64,000 bases of DNA, taken from the NCBI RefSeq assembly GCF_001752395.1, contig NZ_MKEK01000001.1:589243-653242 (forward strand). The letters are read 5' to 3'. The DNA is from Rheinheimera salexigens (GTDB taxonomy: Bacteria > Pseudomonadota > Gammaproteobacteria > Enterobacterales > Alteromonadaceae). Of this stretch, positions 34,820-44,036 are shown piece after piece. The notes under the pieces are model-generated. The model saw only the letters and a program-made list of their open reading frames with translations. It searched no databases and was not told the DNA's origin. The first letter of the stretch is position 1. The number at the start of each line of letters is the position of its first letter. The position numbers and the translations under genes are program-made.

Positions 34820-35692
34820 CTAAGCTCTATCCGCAGCTAAGTTCACTGTAGAAAGCAGCGCGCGTAAATCATTGATCAAAGTTAAGCCTTCTGTATGCGG
34901 CAAGCTATCTTCAGTAATAGTATTTAACCGTGTCACGCCATCAACACTACCTTTAGCCGATAAATACTGCAAAATAGCTAATGGATCAGCATCTTGTAGC
35001 ATATCTTGATTGCGCAGCACCGATACCATAGCGGCCAGTCCCCATGCCGCCCAATTGGACACATCGGCGACAATTAACTCATCACATTCAGTTACCGCCG
35101 GAATAATATCAAGTTGTGCTAATGCCTGCTTGAGATTTCCCATGCCAATTTCATTACCACCATCACCAATACCTATAGTTGGGCAAGTGGCTAGATTTAA
35201 AAAGTCATCAAAACTGGCGCAACGGGCAGAAATATCTTCGCCACGCATATTACTATAGCGCTTCTGGTTGTTAAATCCCGGACGCTCTATGGAGATAATC
35301 AATTGCGGTGCTAATTCGGCCAAAGCTTGGTTGGCAATAGCAGGTAATTCCTGAGATTGGTTAACCTTAAGTTGATAGCAGCGATAATCAGCCGATAACT
35401 GGCTAAATAGCGGATCGCCACAAACAATAATCGGCGAAGCACCAAGCTGTTGTAGCAGCTGATATAAGGCTATAGCGCCAACTGGACCGTCGGTTTCAAA
35501 TGTATCCAGTACCGGAAAACCGGTACCAATTAACACTGTGCCACGGCATTGATTAATTAATCGTGCGGCACGTAAAATATAGCCCGGTCTAAGCAGGGGC
35601 TGTAATTTCGCCATACCGCGTAAATTTTGCCGTACTAATAAGCTTTCTATTTTTTGGCTTAACGCCAAGTAATCCTGACCGGCTGTTATCAT
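34820..35692 (-). CDS. DUF4392 protein, D-glutamate cyclase-like
   Basis: A 290-residue protein of the DUF4392 family, the C-terminal half of the animal D-glutamate cyclase DGLUCY, which turns D-Glu into 5-oxo-D-proline. Conserved stretches are LIGTGFPV, ETDGPVGAIALYQ, ISIERPGFN, MRGEDIS, PTIGIGDGGNEIGMGN and VADVSNWAAWGL; the Gly/Asp/Asn-rich loop looks like the active site. Its ATG directly follows the pxpC stop, making it the last gene of a pxpA-pxpB-pxpC-DUF4392 operon. It could therefore supply 5-oxoproline to the hydrolase encoded upstream. Whether DUF4392 alone is active, without the DUF1445 half encoded at 40691-41494, is not known to me. Confidence 0.85.
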   Translation of the reverse strand: MITAGQDYLALSQKIESLLVRQNLRGMAKLQPLLRPGYILRAARLINQCRGTVLIGTGFPVLDTFETDGPVGAIALYQLLQQLGASPIIVCGDPLFSQLSADYRCYQLKVNQSQELPAIANQALAELAPQLIISIERPGFNNQKRYSNMRGEDISARCASFDDFLNLATCPTIGIGDGGNEIGMGNLKQALAQLDIIPAVTECDELIVADVSNWAAWGLAAMVSVLRNQDMLQDADPLAILQYLSAKGSVDGVTRLNTITEDSLPHTEGLTLINDLRALLSTVNLAADRA

Positions 35693-36643
35693 TTATGACA
35701 GTGTCCATTGCTGAGTAATGCTTTTAAAATACACGTCGGCTAAACAAAGTGCATTATGTGCTTGCTCGATAGAAATCGGCGTAAAGTATACTTGGGTACC
35801 CGGGCTAGCTTGGGCTAATAAAGCGCAATCTAAAGATAACACTGAGCCAATTTTCGGATAACCGCCTAAGGTTTGCCGATCATTTAACAGCACTATCGGC
35901 TGGCCATCCGGTGGTATCTGTACGGCACCGTAACAAATACCCTCGGATAATAAACTCTGCTGTTGGCACTGAATAGCGCTGCCTTTAAGCTTATAACCCA
36001 TTCGATCAGACTGTGGTGTAACAGTATAAGGATGTAAGTAAAAGCGTTGCCGTTCAGTGGCTATAAACTGCTTAGCTTGATAGCCTTCAATTAAGCGCAG
36101 GGTTAAGGTGTTATTAAATTTCCGTCTATGCTCGGTCGCTAAACTACGCTTCATGCAGCTGCTAACGCTGGTTACTGCTAACGTATCGCCGGCTTGTAAT
36201 TTATCACCGTTTAAACCACCAACTTTCTCTCTTAACACCGTAGCAGTGCTAGTAAATTGTGGTTGAACATTAAAACCTTGGGCTACGGCGACATAAGCGC
36301 GCAAGCCGGCTGTTACCATGCCTAATTCAATAATATCGCCGGCACTAATGGCTAATGTAGTCCACATTGGCGCGTCTTGGCCGTTAATACTCACGCTAAG
36401 TTCAGCACCGGTAATGGCAATGTAGCTGGCGCAATTGGCTTGTAACTGCAAACCGCCGACACTGCATTCAATTAAAGTGGCATTGCTGTCATTGTCTAAC
36501 AACGCATTAGCAATATCAGCTGAATAGGCATCAACTGGGCCACCATTAGTTAGGCCAAGCTCACTTTGGCCAAAACGTCCGCGATCTTGCAGTAAACTTA
36601 GTATGCCGGCAGATAGCACGGTAAAATTACTCATACTACTCAT
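35693..36643 (-). CDS. pxpC: 5-oxoprolinase subunit PxpC
   Basis: A 316-residue PxpC/KipA-type protein (biotin-dependent carboxyltransferase-like AHS2 domain), one of three subunits that hydrolyse 5-oxoproline to glutamate with ATP. Family motifs: LSLLQDRGRFG, GLTNGGPVDAYSADIAN, ITGAELSVSING, SDRMGYKLKG and GICYGAVQIPPDGQPIVLLNDRQTLGGYP, the last two being diagnostic. It overlaps pxpB by four bases (ATGA) and abuts the DUF4392 gene. Confidence 0.93.
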   Translation of the reverse strand: MSSMSNFTVLSAGILSLLQDRGRFGQSELGLTNGGPVDAYSADIANALLDNDSNATLIECSVGGLQLQANCASYIAITGAELSVSINGQDAPMWTTLAISAGDIIELGMVTAGLRAYVAVAQGFNVQPQFTSTATVLREKVGGLNGDKLQAGDTLAVTSVSSCMKRSLATEHRRKFNNTLTLRLIEGYQAKQFIATERQRFYLHPYTVTPQSDRMGYKLKGSAIQCQQQSLLSEGICYGAVQIPPDGQPIVLLNDRQTLGGYPKIGSVLSLDCALLAQASPGTQVYFTPISIEQAHNALCLADVYFKSITQQWTLS

Positions 36644-37332
36644 AATTCACCGCCTAATCGTAAAAATTCTGCTTTATCAATGGCCACAAATTGCACTTCG
36701 TCACCCACTGCAACGGGCATAGCGGGGGTAGCATCAGGGTTAAACATTGGGCTAGGGCATAAACCTATTAAGTTCCAGCCACCAGGGGACATCGCTGGAT
36801 ACACGGCGGTTTGTCTATCAGCAATGGCTACCGCGCCTTTAGGCACTTTGGCCCGAGGAGAGCTTAAACGCGGCATTTGCAGTATAGGATCAACTTCACC
36901 CAAATAAGCAAAACCAGGGGCAAAACCAATAGCATAAACGCGATATATCACTGCTTGGTGGCGCTGAATAACCTCAGCCACGCTAATCTGCTTGGTGTCG
37001 GCAATTAAGCGTAAATCAGGTCCACTTTCTTCACTGTAATATACCGGTAACTCAACTAATTTACCGCTGCTAATACTCGCGTTTGCTTGCTGCTGTAAAC
37101 AGTTTTTTATTTTACTACTAACTAAAAGATGGTTGGTCTGCAAAGCATTGAAGACAATTAAAATTGAAGCGTAAGAGGGCAGAATATCAATCAAATCGTC
37201 ACCAAGAGCTTGGCGAATTTGTTGGCTAGCCAACTGCACTTGGCCTGATATTTCTGCTGCCATTTGTTGCTGAAAATACAGAATTAATGCATTTTCACCG
37301 GCAATCTCTAATTGATACGGCGACTTACTCAT
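36640..37332 (-). CDS. pxpB: 5-oxoprolinase subunit PxpB
   Basis: A 230-residue PxpB/KipI-type protein (AHS1 domain), the partner subunit of PxpC. Diagnostic stretches are LPVYYSEESGPDL (usually PVCY/PVYYG), VYAIGFAPGFAYLGEVDP, MPRLSSPRAKVPKGAVAIADRQTAVYP and SPGGWNLIGLCP. It starts 13 nt after pxpA and ends in the pxpC start. In Bacillus the same protein doubles as KipI, an inhibitor of sporulation kinase A; here only the metabolic role is expected. Confidence 0.93.
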   Translation of the reverse strand: MSKSPYQLEIAGENALILYFQQQMAAEISGQVQLASQQIRQALGDDLIDILPSYASILIVFNALQTNHLLVSSKIKNCLQQQANASISSGKLVELPVYYSEESGPDLRLIADTKQISVAEVIQRHQAVIYRVYAIGFAPGFAYLGEVDPILQMPRLSSPRAKVPKGAVAIADRQTAVYPAMSPGGWNLIGLCPSPMFNPDATPAMPVAVGDEVQFVAIDKAEFLRLGGEL

Positions 37333-37345
37333 ACCAATGACCCAT

Positions 37346-38071
37346 TCATGCTAACAGCTCGCGAATTTTTGCTATTTGCAAAATCGCTGCTGGGTTATCG
37401 CCATGGACACAAAGCGTGTCTGCTTGCAGCGCTAACCTATTACCCGATTGTGTAGTCACAGTGCCAGATTGCACCAGTTGCTGTACTTGTTGCAGCATCT
37501 CGGTTTCAGATAACACAGCACCGGCTTGGCTACGTGGTGTTAATTTACCGTCATCGGTATAGCGGCGATCGGCAAAGGCTTCAAACAATAGCGTAACACC
37601 CGCTTGCTCGGCTAATTGCCGATAATGATCTTGCTCAGCAGTCGCTAATATCATTAATTTTAACGGTTGATAATATTCAGCTATCGCTGCGAGGACAGCA
37701 GTAAATACGTTGGGCTTGCTCATCATATCGTTATATAAGGCACCGTGCGGTTTAACATATTCTAAGGTTAAGCCTGCTGTTTTGGCCATGCCATCTAAAG
37801 CCGCTATTTGATAATGCATCATATGAACAATTTCAGCATGGGATAACGCCATGCTGCGCCGACCAAAACCTTGTAAGTCAGGATAGGCAGGATGAGCGCC
37901 AATGGTAACGTTATGTTGCTTGGCTAATTGCAAAGTGCTGGCCATCACATCGGCATCACCCGCATGAAAACCACAGGCAATATTCGCCATATCGATATGC
38001 GGCATAGCCTTGGCATCTAAGCCCATTTGCCAACTACCGAAACTTTCGCCTAAATCACAGTTTAATTTCAT
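37346..38071 (-). CDS. pxpA: 5-oxoprolinase subunit PxpA (LamB/YcsF family)
   Basis: A 241-residue LamB/YcsF-family protein, the hydrolase subunit of the PxpABC 5-oxoprolinase. It begins MKLNCDLGESFGSWQMG and contains DMANIACGFHAGDADVM, GAHPAYPDLQGFGRR, KPHGALYNDM, EAFADRRYTDDGKLTPRSQAGAV and CVHGDNPAAI, all family hallmarks. It is the first gene of the operon, divergent from the 2OG-Fe(II) oxygenase gene across 264 nt that must hold both promoters; I see no confident box there. Confidence 0.94.
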   Translation of the reverse strand: MKLNCDLGESFGSWQMGLDAKAMPHIDMANIACGFHAGDADVMASTLQLAKQHNVTIGAHPAYPDLQGFGRRSMALSHAEIVHMMHYQIAALDGMAKTAGLTLEYVKPHGALYNDMMSKPNVFTAVLAAIAEYYQPLKLMILATAEQDHYRQLAEQAGVTLLFEAFADRRYTDDGKLTPRSQAGAVLSETEMLQQVQQLVQSGTVTTQSGNRLALQADTLCVHGDNPAAILQIAKIRELLA

Positions 38072-38335
38072 CGTTTTACCTTATACCTAGCTAGGGAAGC
38101 AGTGTGCGATAAGCCAGAAATGATGTCTACCAGATATGACGCATTGCCAATACATTTAGCCGCAATTTTAACCGTTCTTGGCTCTGTGCAACACCAAAAC
38201 TATTTATTTGGTTAATTTAGATGTGCAGCCGTCTGCTTATTCTTATTGCGTATAACTCGGCGTAATTAGTTCCTTATTGTTGCCAGGCACTAAGCTTAAA
38301 ATAGCGGCAGTTATTAGCCAATATAGAGTAAGAAA

Positions 38336-39343
38336 ATGAGCCAATTAAATCTGCCGGTGCTGGATCTTAGTTTATGGTACGCAAAAGGTGAGTCGCGACA
38401 ACGCTTTTTACAGCAATTAGCCGTGGCCGCCCGCGATGTTGGCTTTTTCTATCTAACTGGGCATGGCTTAACGCTAGAGCAGCAACAGCATATTTTACAG
38501 CTCGCTAAGCAATTTTTTGCCTTATCTGATGCTGAAAAACAAGCAGTACAAATGGTACAGTCAGCGCATTTTCGTGGCTACACCCGTTTAGGTGGCGAGC
38601 TAACGCAAGGCCAAGCCGATCAGCGTGAACAGTTTGATATCATGAACGAACAAAAAGCGCTTACTATTACCCCGACCATGCCAGCATGGCAGCGGTTAAT
38701 AGGCCCTAATCAATGGCCAACGGCTTTACCTGAGCTGCAGCCAGCGTTATTGCAATGGCAACAACAGCTGTCCGATTTAACGGTTACTTTGCTCACGGCG
38801 TTTGCTCAAGTATTACAGCAACCAGACAATGCCTTTGCTGATACAGTAAAGGACGGTCCATACTCTCATATGAAGTTAATTCGTTATCCGGGTACTGCTA
38901 CGGCGCAAAATCAGGGTGTAGGGGCGCATAAAGATCCCGGCTATTTAACCTTAGTGCTGCAAGATCAACAATCGGGTTTAGAAGTATTAACCGATAACGG
39001 TTGGGTGGGTGCTGCCCCTTTACCCGGTGCTTTTGTTGTTAATATTGGCGAACTGTTAGAATTAGCGTCTAATGGTTATTTAAAGGCTACTATGCATCGG
39101 GTAGTGAGCCCGCCAGCCGGTATTGAACGCTTATCCTGTGCATTTTTTATGGCCGCGCAGCTAGATGCAACAGTACCTTTATTAGCATTACCGGCAGAAT
39201 TAGCCGCGCAAGCTAAAGGTCCAGCCAGCGACCCAACTAACCCATTATTTTATCAAGTGGGTGAAAATGTGTTAAAAGGACGTTTACGCTCACATACCGA
39301 TGTAGCTAAAAAACATTATTCTAGTTTGATAGCAGTAGATTAA
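38336..39343 (+). CDS. 2-oxoglutarate/Fe(II) dioxygenase, isopenicillin N synthase-like
   Basis: A 335-residue member of the isopenicillin-N-synthase-like 2OG-Fe(II) oxygenase family. The N-terminal DVGFFYLTGHG block belongs to the DIOX_N domain. The iron triad is intact: His198 and Asp200 in GAHKDPGYLTL and a distal His near 253 in MHRVV, followed by the 2OG/substrate-binding RLS motif. It hydroxylates or desaturates a small molecule in the cytoplasm. It is followed 93 nt later by a PLP gamma-lyase-like gene on the same strand, probably the same transcript, so sulfur or amino acid metabolism is a fair guess; the substrate is unknown. Confidence 0.88.
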   Translation: MSQLNLPVLDLSLWYAKGESRQRFLQQLAVAARDVGFFYLTGHGLTLEQQQHILQLAKQFFALSDAEKQAVQMVQSAHFRGYTRLGGELTQGQADQREQFDIMNEQKALTITPTMPAWQRLIGPNQWPTALPELQPALLQWQQQLSDLTVTLLTAFAQVLQQPDNAFADTVKDGPYSHMKLIRYPGTATAQNQGVGAHKDPGYLTLVLQDQQSGLEVLTDNGWVGAAPLPGAFVVNIGELLELASNGYLKATMHRVVSPPAGIERLSCAFFMAAQLDATVPLLALPAELAAQAKGPASDPTNPLFYQVGENVLKGRLRSHTDVAKKHYSSLIAVD

Positions 39344-39436
39344 GCACAACACATTTGCATCAATAAAAGCAGCATCGAAAAAGCAAAATAGACCAAGAAT
39401 CAGCAGAATAAAACGGCATTATAACGGAGCCTATAG

Positions 39437-40597
39437 ATGAAATTTAAAACTCAATTGTTGCATAGTAACGGCGGTGCCGATGCGCAAACGGGCGCCTTAA
39501 CAACGCCTATTTATCAAAGCAGTACTTTTACCTATGGCACAGCTGCAGAAGGTAAAGCCCGTTTTGCCGGTGAGCAACCAGGCTTTATTTATAGTCGGAT
39601 GGGTAATCCAACAGTACAGGCATTAGAGCAACAATTAGCTAAATTAGAAGGTGCTGAAGAAGCCTTAGTACTGGCCAGCGGCATGGCAGCGGTTAGCAGT
39701 ATTTTTTATGCTTTAGTTAGCCAAGGTGACGAAATTGCTTTTATTGATCCAGTATACGGCGGTACTGCGGCTTTTTTAATTAATACCTTAACGAGAGCCG
39801 GGATCAAGGTCAGCCGCTATCAAAGTGATGACGACTTACTAGAAAACATAAGCTTAGCCACTAAAATCATTTTATTCGAACCTATCACTAACCCGAATTT
39901 ACGGGTTAATGATTATCGCAAAATTAAAGCGGCAGCGGCTAAAACTGGCGCTATTACGGTCTGTGATAATACCTTTTTAACCCCGTATTTATTTAAACCA
40001 TTAGAGTATGGCATTGATATTGTGATGCACAGCGGCACCAAATATTTAAGTGGCCATGGCGATATTATTGCCGGTGTCGTCGCAGGTCGTAGTGAATTAA
40101 TGCAACCTATTCGTACTATAGCTTTAAAGCATATTGGCGCACCTATTGGCCCACAAGAAGCGTATTTATTACAACGTGGTATGCGGACTTTAGCACTGCG
40201 AATGGATGCTCATTTAGCCGGTGCTATTGAAGTCGCGGAATTTCTAGCCACCCATCCAAAGGTTAATAACGTTATTTTCCCGGGTTTAGCCAGCGATGCA
40301 GGCCATAAAGTGTTGGCCGAAACCGTCGGCGTTTTTGGTGGCATGGTTAGCATTGAATTAACGGGCGGCTTTGCCCGTGCGGCACGGTTTTTAGATCAAT
40401 TGCAGTTATTTACTCAAGCTGTCAGCTTAGGTGATTTAGAAAGCTTAGCTTGTCATCCTGCAAGCACCACCCATGCTGCTATGGATCACGCCAGCCGACT
40501 GGCCGCAGGGGTCAGTGATGACTTAATTCGCTTTAGCATAGGGGTTGAAGATCCGGCTGATTTAATTGCCGATTTAAAGCAGGCATTAGAGTTTTAA
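39437..40597 (+). CDS. Cys/Met-metabolism PLP enzyme, methionine gamma-lyase-like
   Basis: A 386-residue fold-type I PLP enzyme of the trans-sulfuration family. The PLP Lys lies near residue 202 in MHSGTKYLSGHGD; other family stretches are YQSSTFTYG, YSRMGNPT, ASGMAAVSS and DNTFLTPYLFKPLEYG. Overall it best fits methionine gamma-lyase, cystathionine gamma-lyase or O-acylhomoserine sulfhydrylase. In true methionine gamma-lyases an active-site Cys sits in a YGCT-type motif; here the same position reads YGGTAAF, so the Cys is Gly and strict Met specificity is doubtful. A GGAG ribosome site precedes the ATG and a bidirectional terminator follows. Confidence 0.88.
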   Translation: MKFKTQLLHSNGGADAQTGALTTPIYQSSTFTYGTAAEGKARFAGEQPGFIYSRMGNPTVQALEQQLAKLEGAEEALVLASGMAAVSSIFYALVSQGDEIAFIDPVYGGTAAFLINTLTRAGIKVSRYQSDDDLLENISLATKIILFEPITNPNLRVNDYRKIKAAAAKTGAITVCDNTFLTPYLFKPLEYGIDIVMHSGTKYLSGHGDIIAGVVAGRSELMQPIRTIALKHIGAPIGPQEAYLLQRGMRTLALRMDAHLAGAIEVAEFLATHPKVNNVIFPGLASDAGHKVLAETVGVFGGMVSIELTGGFARAARFLDQLQLFTQAVSLGDLESLACHPASTTHAAMDHASRLAAGVSDDLIRFSIGVEDPADLIADLKQALEF

Positions 40598-40642
40598 ACT
40601 CTAGCATTTATGTGACTAGCAATTGAGTACATTGCTGATTCA

Positions 40643-40683
40643 AAAGGCTGCAGAAACCCTTGTTGGCAACTGCAGCCTTTTTA
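40643..40683. terminator. bidirectional terminator between convergent genes
   Basis: An eleven-pair perfect stem AAAGGCTGCAG (40643-40653) / CTGCAGCCTTT (40670-40680) with a 16-base loop and T-runs on both strands. It serves the PLP enzyme gene (+) and the DUF1445 gene (-), whose stop is 8 nt away. Confidence 0.9.
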
Positions 40684-40690
40684 TTGGCTG

Positions 40691-41494
40691 TTAAAACACC
40701 GATAATTTACTATTTGGTAAGTCAGTCACTAACATATAGCCTGGACTATGGGTAATACAGATATCTAATTTGGCATTAGCAATAGCCACTTGCGGTGTTA
40801 CGCCGCAGGCCCAAAATACTGGCACTTCACCCGGCTTGATTGTAACCGCATCACCAAAATCAGGTTTATTAATATCGTTAATACCAATAGCAGCTGGATC
40901 ACCAAAATGTACTGGTGCGCCATGCACTTGCGGAAAGCGTGAACAAATTTGAATGGCCCGAATGGCATCAGCCGGCTTCATAGGACGCATACTTACCACC
41001 ATGCCACCAGAAAATACGCCTGCCGGTTCGCAAGCAATATTGGTGCGATACATCGGCACGTTTACTTGCTCAGTAATATTGCGAATTTCTAAACCATCAG
41101 CAATTAAAGACTCTTCAAATGAAAACGAACAACCAATTAAAAAGCTGACAAAATCATCTTGCCAATAGGCATTAATATCGCTGACTTCTTCAACTAATTG
41201 GCCTTGCTTAAACACCTTATATTTAGGAATGTCAGTGCGAATATCCAGATCAGCCGCTAACTGTGGCATATCTACTGCACCCGGTGTCGCCGACATAGCT
41301 AATAACGGACATGGCTTAGGATTAAAGTGGCAAAACTGCAAAAAATCTGCCGCATATTGCTTAGGCATTATGGCCAAATTAGCCTGAACAAAGCCCGGTG
41401 CTTGGCCAGAGGTATTAGCCGTAAATTGATTACGCCGAATTTGCTGACGTAGTTGTAATGGTGTTAGCGGCGATTTTAAAGCAGAAGCGGACAT
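40691..41494 (-). CDS. DUF1445 / YcsI-family putative hydro-lyase
   Basis: A 267-residue protein of the DUF1445 (YcsI) family, annotated in databases as putative hydro-lyase and forming the N-terminal half of the animal D-glutamate cyclase DGLUCY. Signatures: [86 protein letters not shown] and FWACGVTPQ. In Bacillus ycsI sits in the ycsF-kipIA (pxpABC) operon, and here it lies 2.6 kb from pxpA. It is separately transcribed (promoter side towards recG, 59 nt away) and ends at a shared terminator. The reaction of the stand-alone protein is not established. Confidence 0.88.
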   Translation of the reverse strand: MSASALKSPLTPLQLRQQIRRNQFTANTSGQAPGFVQANLAIMPKQYAADFLQFCHFNPKPCPLLAMSATPGAVDMPQLAADLDIRTDIPKYKVFKQGQLVEEVSDINAYWQDDFVSFLIGCSFSFEESLIADGLEIRNITEQVNVPMYRTNIACEPAGVFSGGMVVSMRPMKPADAIRAIQICSRFPQVHGAPVHFGDPAAIGINDINKPDFGDAVTIKPGEVPVFWACGVTPQVAIANAKLDICITHSPGYMLVTDLPNSKLSVF

Positions 41495-41553
41495 ACACTT
41501 TCCTCGACAACAGTTTGATTAAGTAAGGCAACGCAAGAAGGCAGCATAGCAGC

Positions 41554-43638
41554 TTAAGCATTACCGTAAATTTCTTTATTGGCCAACCAGCGCTGAATTA
41601 AGCGCTCACATTGCTCTGGCTGTTGCTGCCACAGTGTAGTGGCAATTTGCTGAGCTTGCGGCAGTAAATCGGCATCGCGGCTTAGATCAGCAATTTTAAA
41701 TTGCAGTATACCGGTTTGCCGAGTGCCGAGTAACTCACCGGGGCCACGTATTTCTAAATCACGCTGAGCAATAACAAAGCCATCATTACTATCGCGTAGC
41801 ACCGCTAAGCGTGCTTGAGCCGTTTTCGATAATGGCGCGTGATACAGCAACACACAATGCGATGCAGTGCTGCCACGACCGACCCGACCCCGCAGCTGAT
41901 GTAATTGGGCTAAGCCTAAGCGCTCAGGGTTTTCAATAATCATTAAACTGGCGTTGGGCACATCTACACCGACTTCTATGACTGTGGTAGCCACTAACAC
42001 ATCTAACTCAGCGTCAGTAAATTGCTGCATTACCGCTTGTTTCTCGGCAGGTTTTAAACGGCCATGAATTAAGCCGACTTTTAAGTAAGGCAACGCAAGT
42101 TGTAAATTCTGCCAAGTATCTTCAGCGGCTTGGCATTGTAAAGTTTCAGACTCTTCAATTAAGGTGCAGACCCAATAGGCTTGGCGCTGCTCTTGACTCA
42201 CCGCATGTTCAACTCGGGCAATAATATCGTCACGCCGCGAGTCGGGCAGGGCCACGGTTGTTACCGGCGTCCGGCCGGGAGGTAGCTCGTCAATAATAGA
42301 AGTATCTAAGTCGGCATAAGCGGTCATGGCCAGCGTGCGTGGAATAGGTGTTGCTGTCATCACTAGCTGATGTGGATACACATTGGCGATACCGCCTTTT
42401 TCGCGCAGCGCTAAACGCTGATGCACGCCAAAGCGGTGTTGCTCATCAATAATAATTAAGGTTAGCGCGTTAAATGCTACTTGTTGCTGAAATAGCGCAT
42501 GAGTGCCCACGACCATTTGGGCACTGCCATCAGCAATGGCGGCTAATGTAGCTTGTCTGGCTTTACCTTTAGTTTTTCCGCCTAGCCAGGCCACATTAAT
42601 ATCTAACGGCGTAAACCATTTTGCAAAATTAACCGCATGTTGTTCAGCTAATAACTCAGTAGGTGCCATTAACGCGACTTGATAGCCATTACTAATCGCG
42701 GTTAATGCCGCAAAAGCCGCCACTAAGGTTTTGCCCGACCCAACATCACCTTGCACTAGTCTAAGCATAGGTAAAGCTTTAGCCATATCGTGGCTAATTT
42801 CATTACTGACCCGTTGCTGGGCATGGGTGGGGCTAAAAGGTAGGGCCGCTAAAAAACGTTGTAATAAATCGGTATTAATCTCAAGTGGTATGCCTTGTTG
42901 CTGCTGACTTTGGCTACGCAATTTAATCATACTTAACTGCTGCGCTACTAACTCTTCAATAATTAAACGCTGCTGGGCAGGGTGCTTACCTTGCTCTAAT
43001 AACGCTAAGCTAGCATCTGGCGGCGGCCGATGAATATATTGCAGCGCTTGGGCTAATGACCAAGCTTGGGCCAATACGTTACTGCTGAGTAACTCGTCGG
43101 GTGCCATGGTATTTAAATAGCTTAAAGCGGCATCAGTTAAGTTACGCCATGTTGCTTGGCGCAAGCCTTCGGTAGTTGGGTACACCGGTGTTAGCGTTTC
43201 GGCTACTTCGATTAATGGCTGTTCGGTTTGCAGCCGATATTCTGGATGCAGCATTTCAAAGCCGCGCGGGCCACGTTTGGCTTCACCAAAGCAGCGTAAT
43301 ACTACGCCTGGGGTCACGGCATTTTTTTGCGCGGCACTAAAATGAAAAAAGCGTAAGGTTAAAAAACCACTGCCATCTTTGACTTTAACTAACCAACTGC
43401 GCCTTTTACCAAATTGCACTTCACTCGATACCACTTCAGCTATCACAGTGGCATGCATTAACGGCATTAAATCGGCTATGGCATAAATACGGGTGCGATC
43501 TTCATAACGCAGCGGCAAATGAAATAAAACATCTTGAATGGTAAAGATATTTAATTTTGCTAACTTTTCAGCCGCCTTAGCGCCAACCCCTTTAATTGCA
43601 GAGATGGCGACTTGATGAAGGGAGTTCGCGCTGGACAT
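41554..43638 (-). CDS. recG: ATP-dependent DNA helicase RecG
   Basis: A 694-residue RecG. The N-terminal OB-fold wedge domain holds LFHLPLRYEDRTRIY and GKRRSWLVKV, followed by helicase motifs I (GDVGSGKT), Ia (MAPTELLAEQH), II (DEQH), III (ATPIPRTLAM) and VI (QLRGRVGRG), and the C-terminal RDLEIRGPGELLGTRQTG. It rescues stalled forks by reversing them. Its ATG overlaps the ridA stop by one base (TAATG), so it is the last gene of a gmk-rpoZ-spoT-ridA-recG cluster typical of gammaproteobacteria. Confidence 0.97.
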   Translation of the reverse strand: MSSANSLHQVAISAIKGVGAKAAEKLAKLNIFTIQDVLFHLPLRYEDRTRIYAIADLMPLMHATVIAEVVSSEVQFGKRRSWLVKVKDGSGFLTLRFFHFSAAQKNAVTPGVVLRCFGEAKRGPRGFEMLHPEYRLQTEQPLIEVAETLTPVYPTTEGLRQATWRNLTDAALSYLNTMAPDELLSSNVLAQAWSLAQALQYIHRPPPDASLALLEQGKHPAQQRLIIEELVAQQLSMIKLRSQSQQQQGIPLEINTDLLQRFLAALPFSPTHAQQRVSNEISHDMAKALPMLRLVQGDVGSGKTLVAAFAALTAISNGYQVALMAPTELLAEQHAVNFAKWFTPLDINVAWLGGKTKGKARQATLAAIADGSAQMVVGTHALFQQQVAFNALTLIIIDEQHRFGVHQRLALREKGGIANVYPHQLVMTATPIPRTLAMTAYADLDTSIIDELPPGRTPVTTVALPDSRRDDIIARVEHAVSQEQRQAYWVCTLIEESETLQCQAAEDTWQNLQLALPYLKVGLIHGRLKPAEKQAVMQQFTDAELDVLVATTVIEVGVDVPNASLMIIENPERLGLAQLHQLRGRVGRGSTASHCVLLYHAPLSKTAQARLAVLRDSNDGFVIAQRDLEIRGPGELLGTRQTGILQFKIADLSRDADLLPQAQQIATTLWQQQPEQCERLIQRWLANKEIYGNA

Positions 43639-44030
43639 TAGTAAGTAGAGGGCACTTCCATTACGCCATCAATTTCAATTTGGCTGGCTTTAGGTAAGGC
43701 GCTAATTTGTACCGCGGCACGCGCTGGGTATGGCTCGGCAAAATACTGGCTCATAATTTCATTAACCGTCGCAAATTGGCCTAAATCAACCATGTAAATA
43801 TTCACTTTTACCATATCATTCAAACCACCACCGGCAGCTTCACACACGGCTTTTAAGTTTTTAAACACTTGATGGGTTTGCTCAGCAAAGTCTTCCGATA
43901 CCATTTGCATCGTGCTGGGCACTAACGGAATTTGCCCTGAAATATACACCGTATTGCGAATTTTTACCGCTTGGCTATAGGTGCCAATTGCTGCTGGCGC
44001 AGCGTCGGTGTTAATAATAACTTTAGACAT
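43638..44030 (-). CDS. ridA: RidA/YjgF-family reactive intermediate deaminase
   Basis: A 130-residue RidA-subfamily enzyme that hydrolyses reactive enamine/imine intermediates from PLP enzymes. The catalytic Arg is in YPARAAVQ and the C-terminal EIDGVMEVP Glu region is intact, as is the N-terminal [12 protein letters not shown]. It starts 7 nt after spoT and its stop overlaps recG by one base. The spoT-ridA-recG order is common in related genomes. Confidence 0.95.
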   Translation of the reverse strand: MSKVIINTDAAPAAIGTYSQAVKIRNTVYISGQIPLVPSTMQMVSEDFAEQTHQVFKNLKAVCEAAGGGLNDMVKVNIYMVDLGQFATVNEIMSQYFAEPYPARAAVQISALPKASQIEIDGVMEVPSTY

Positions 44031-44036
44031 CTAAGC

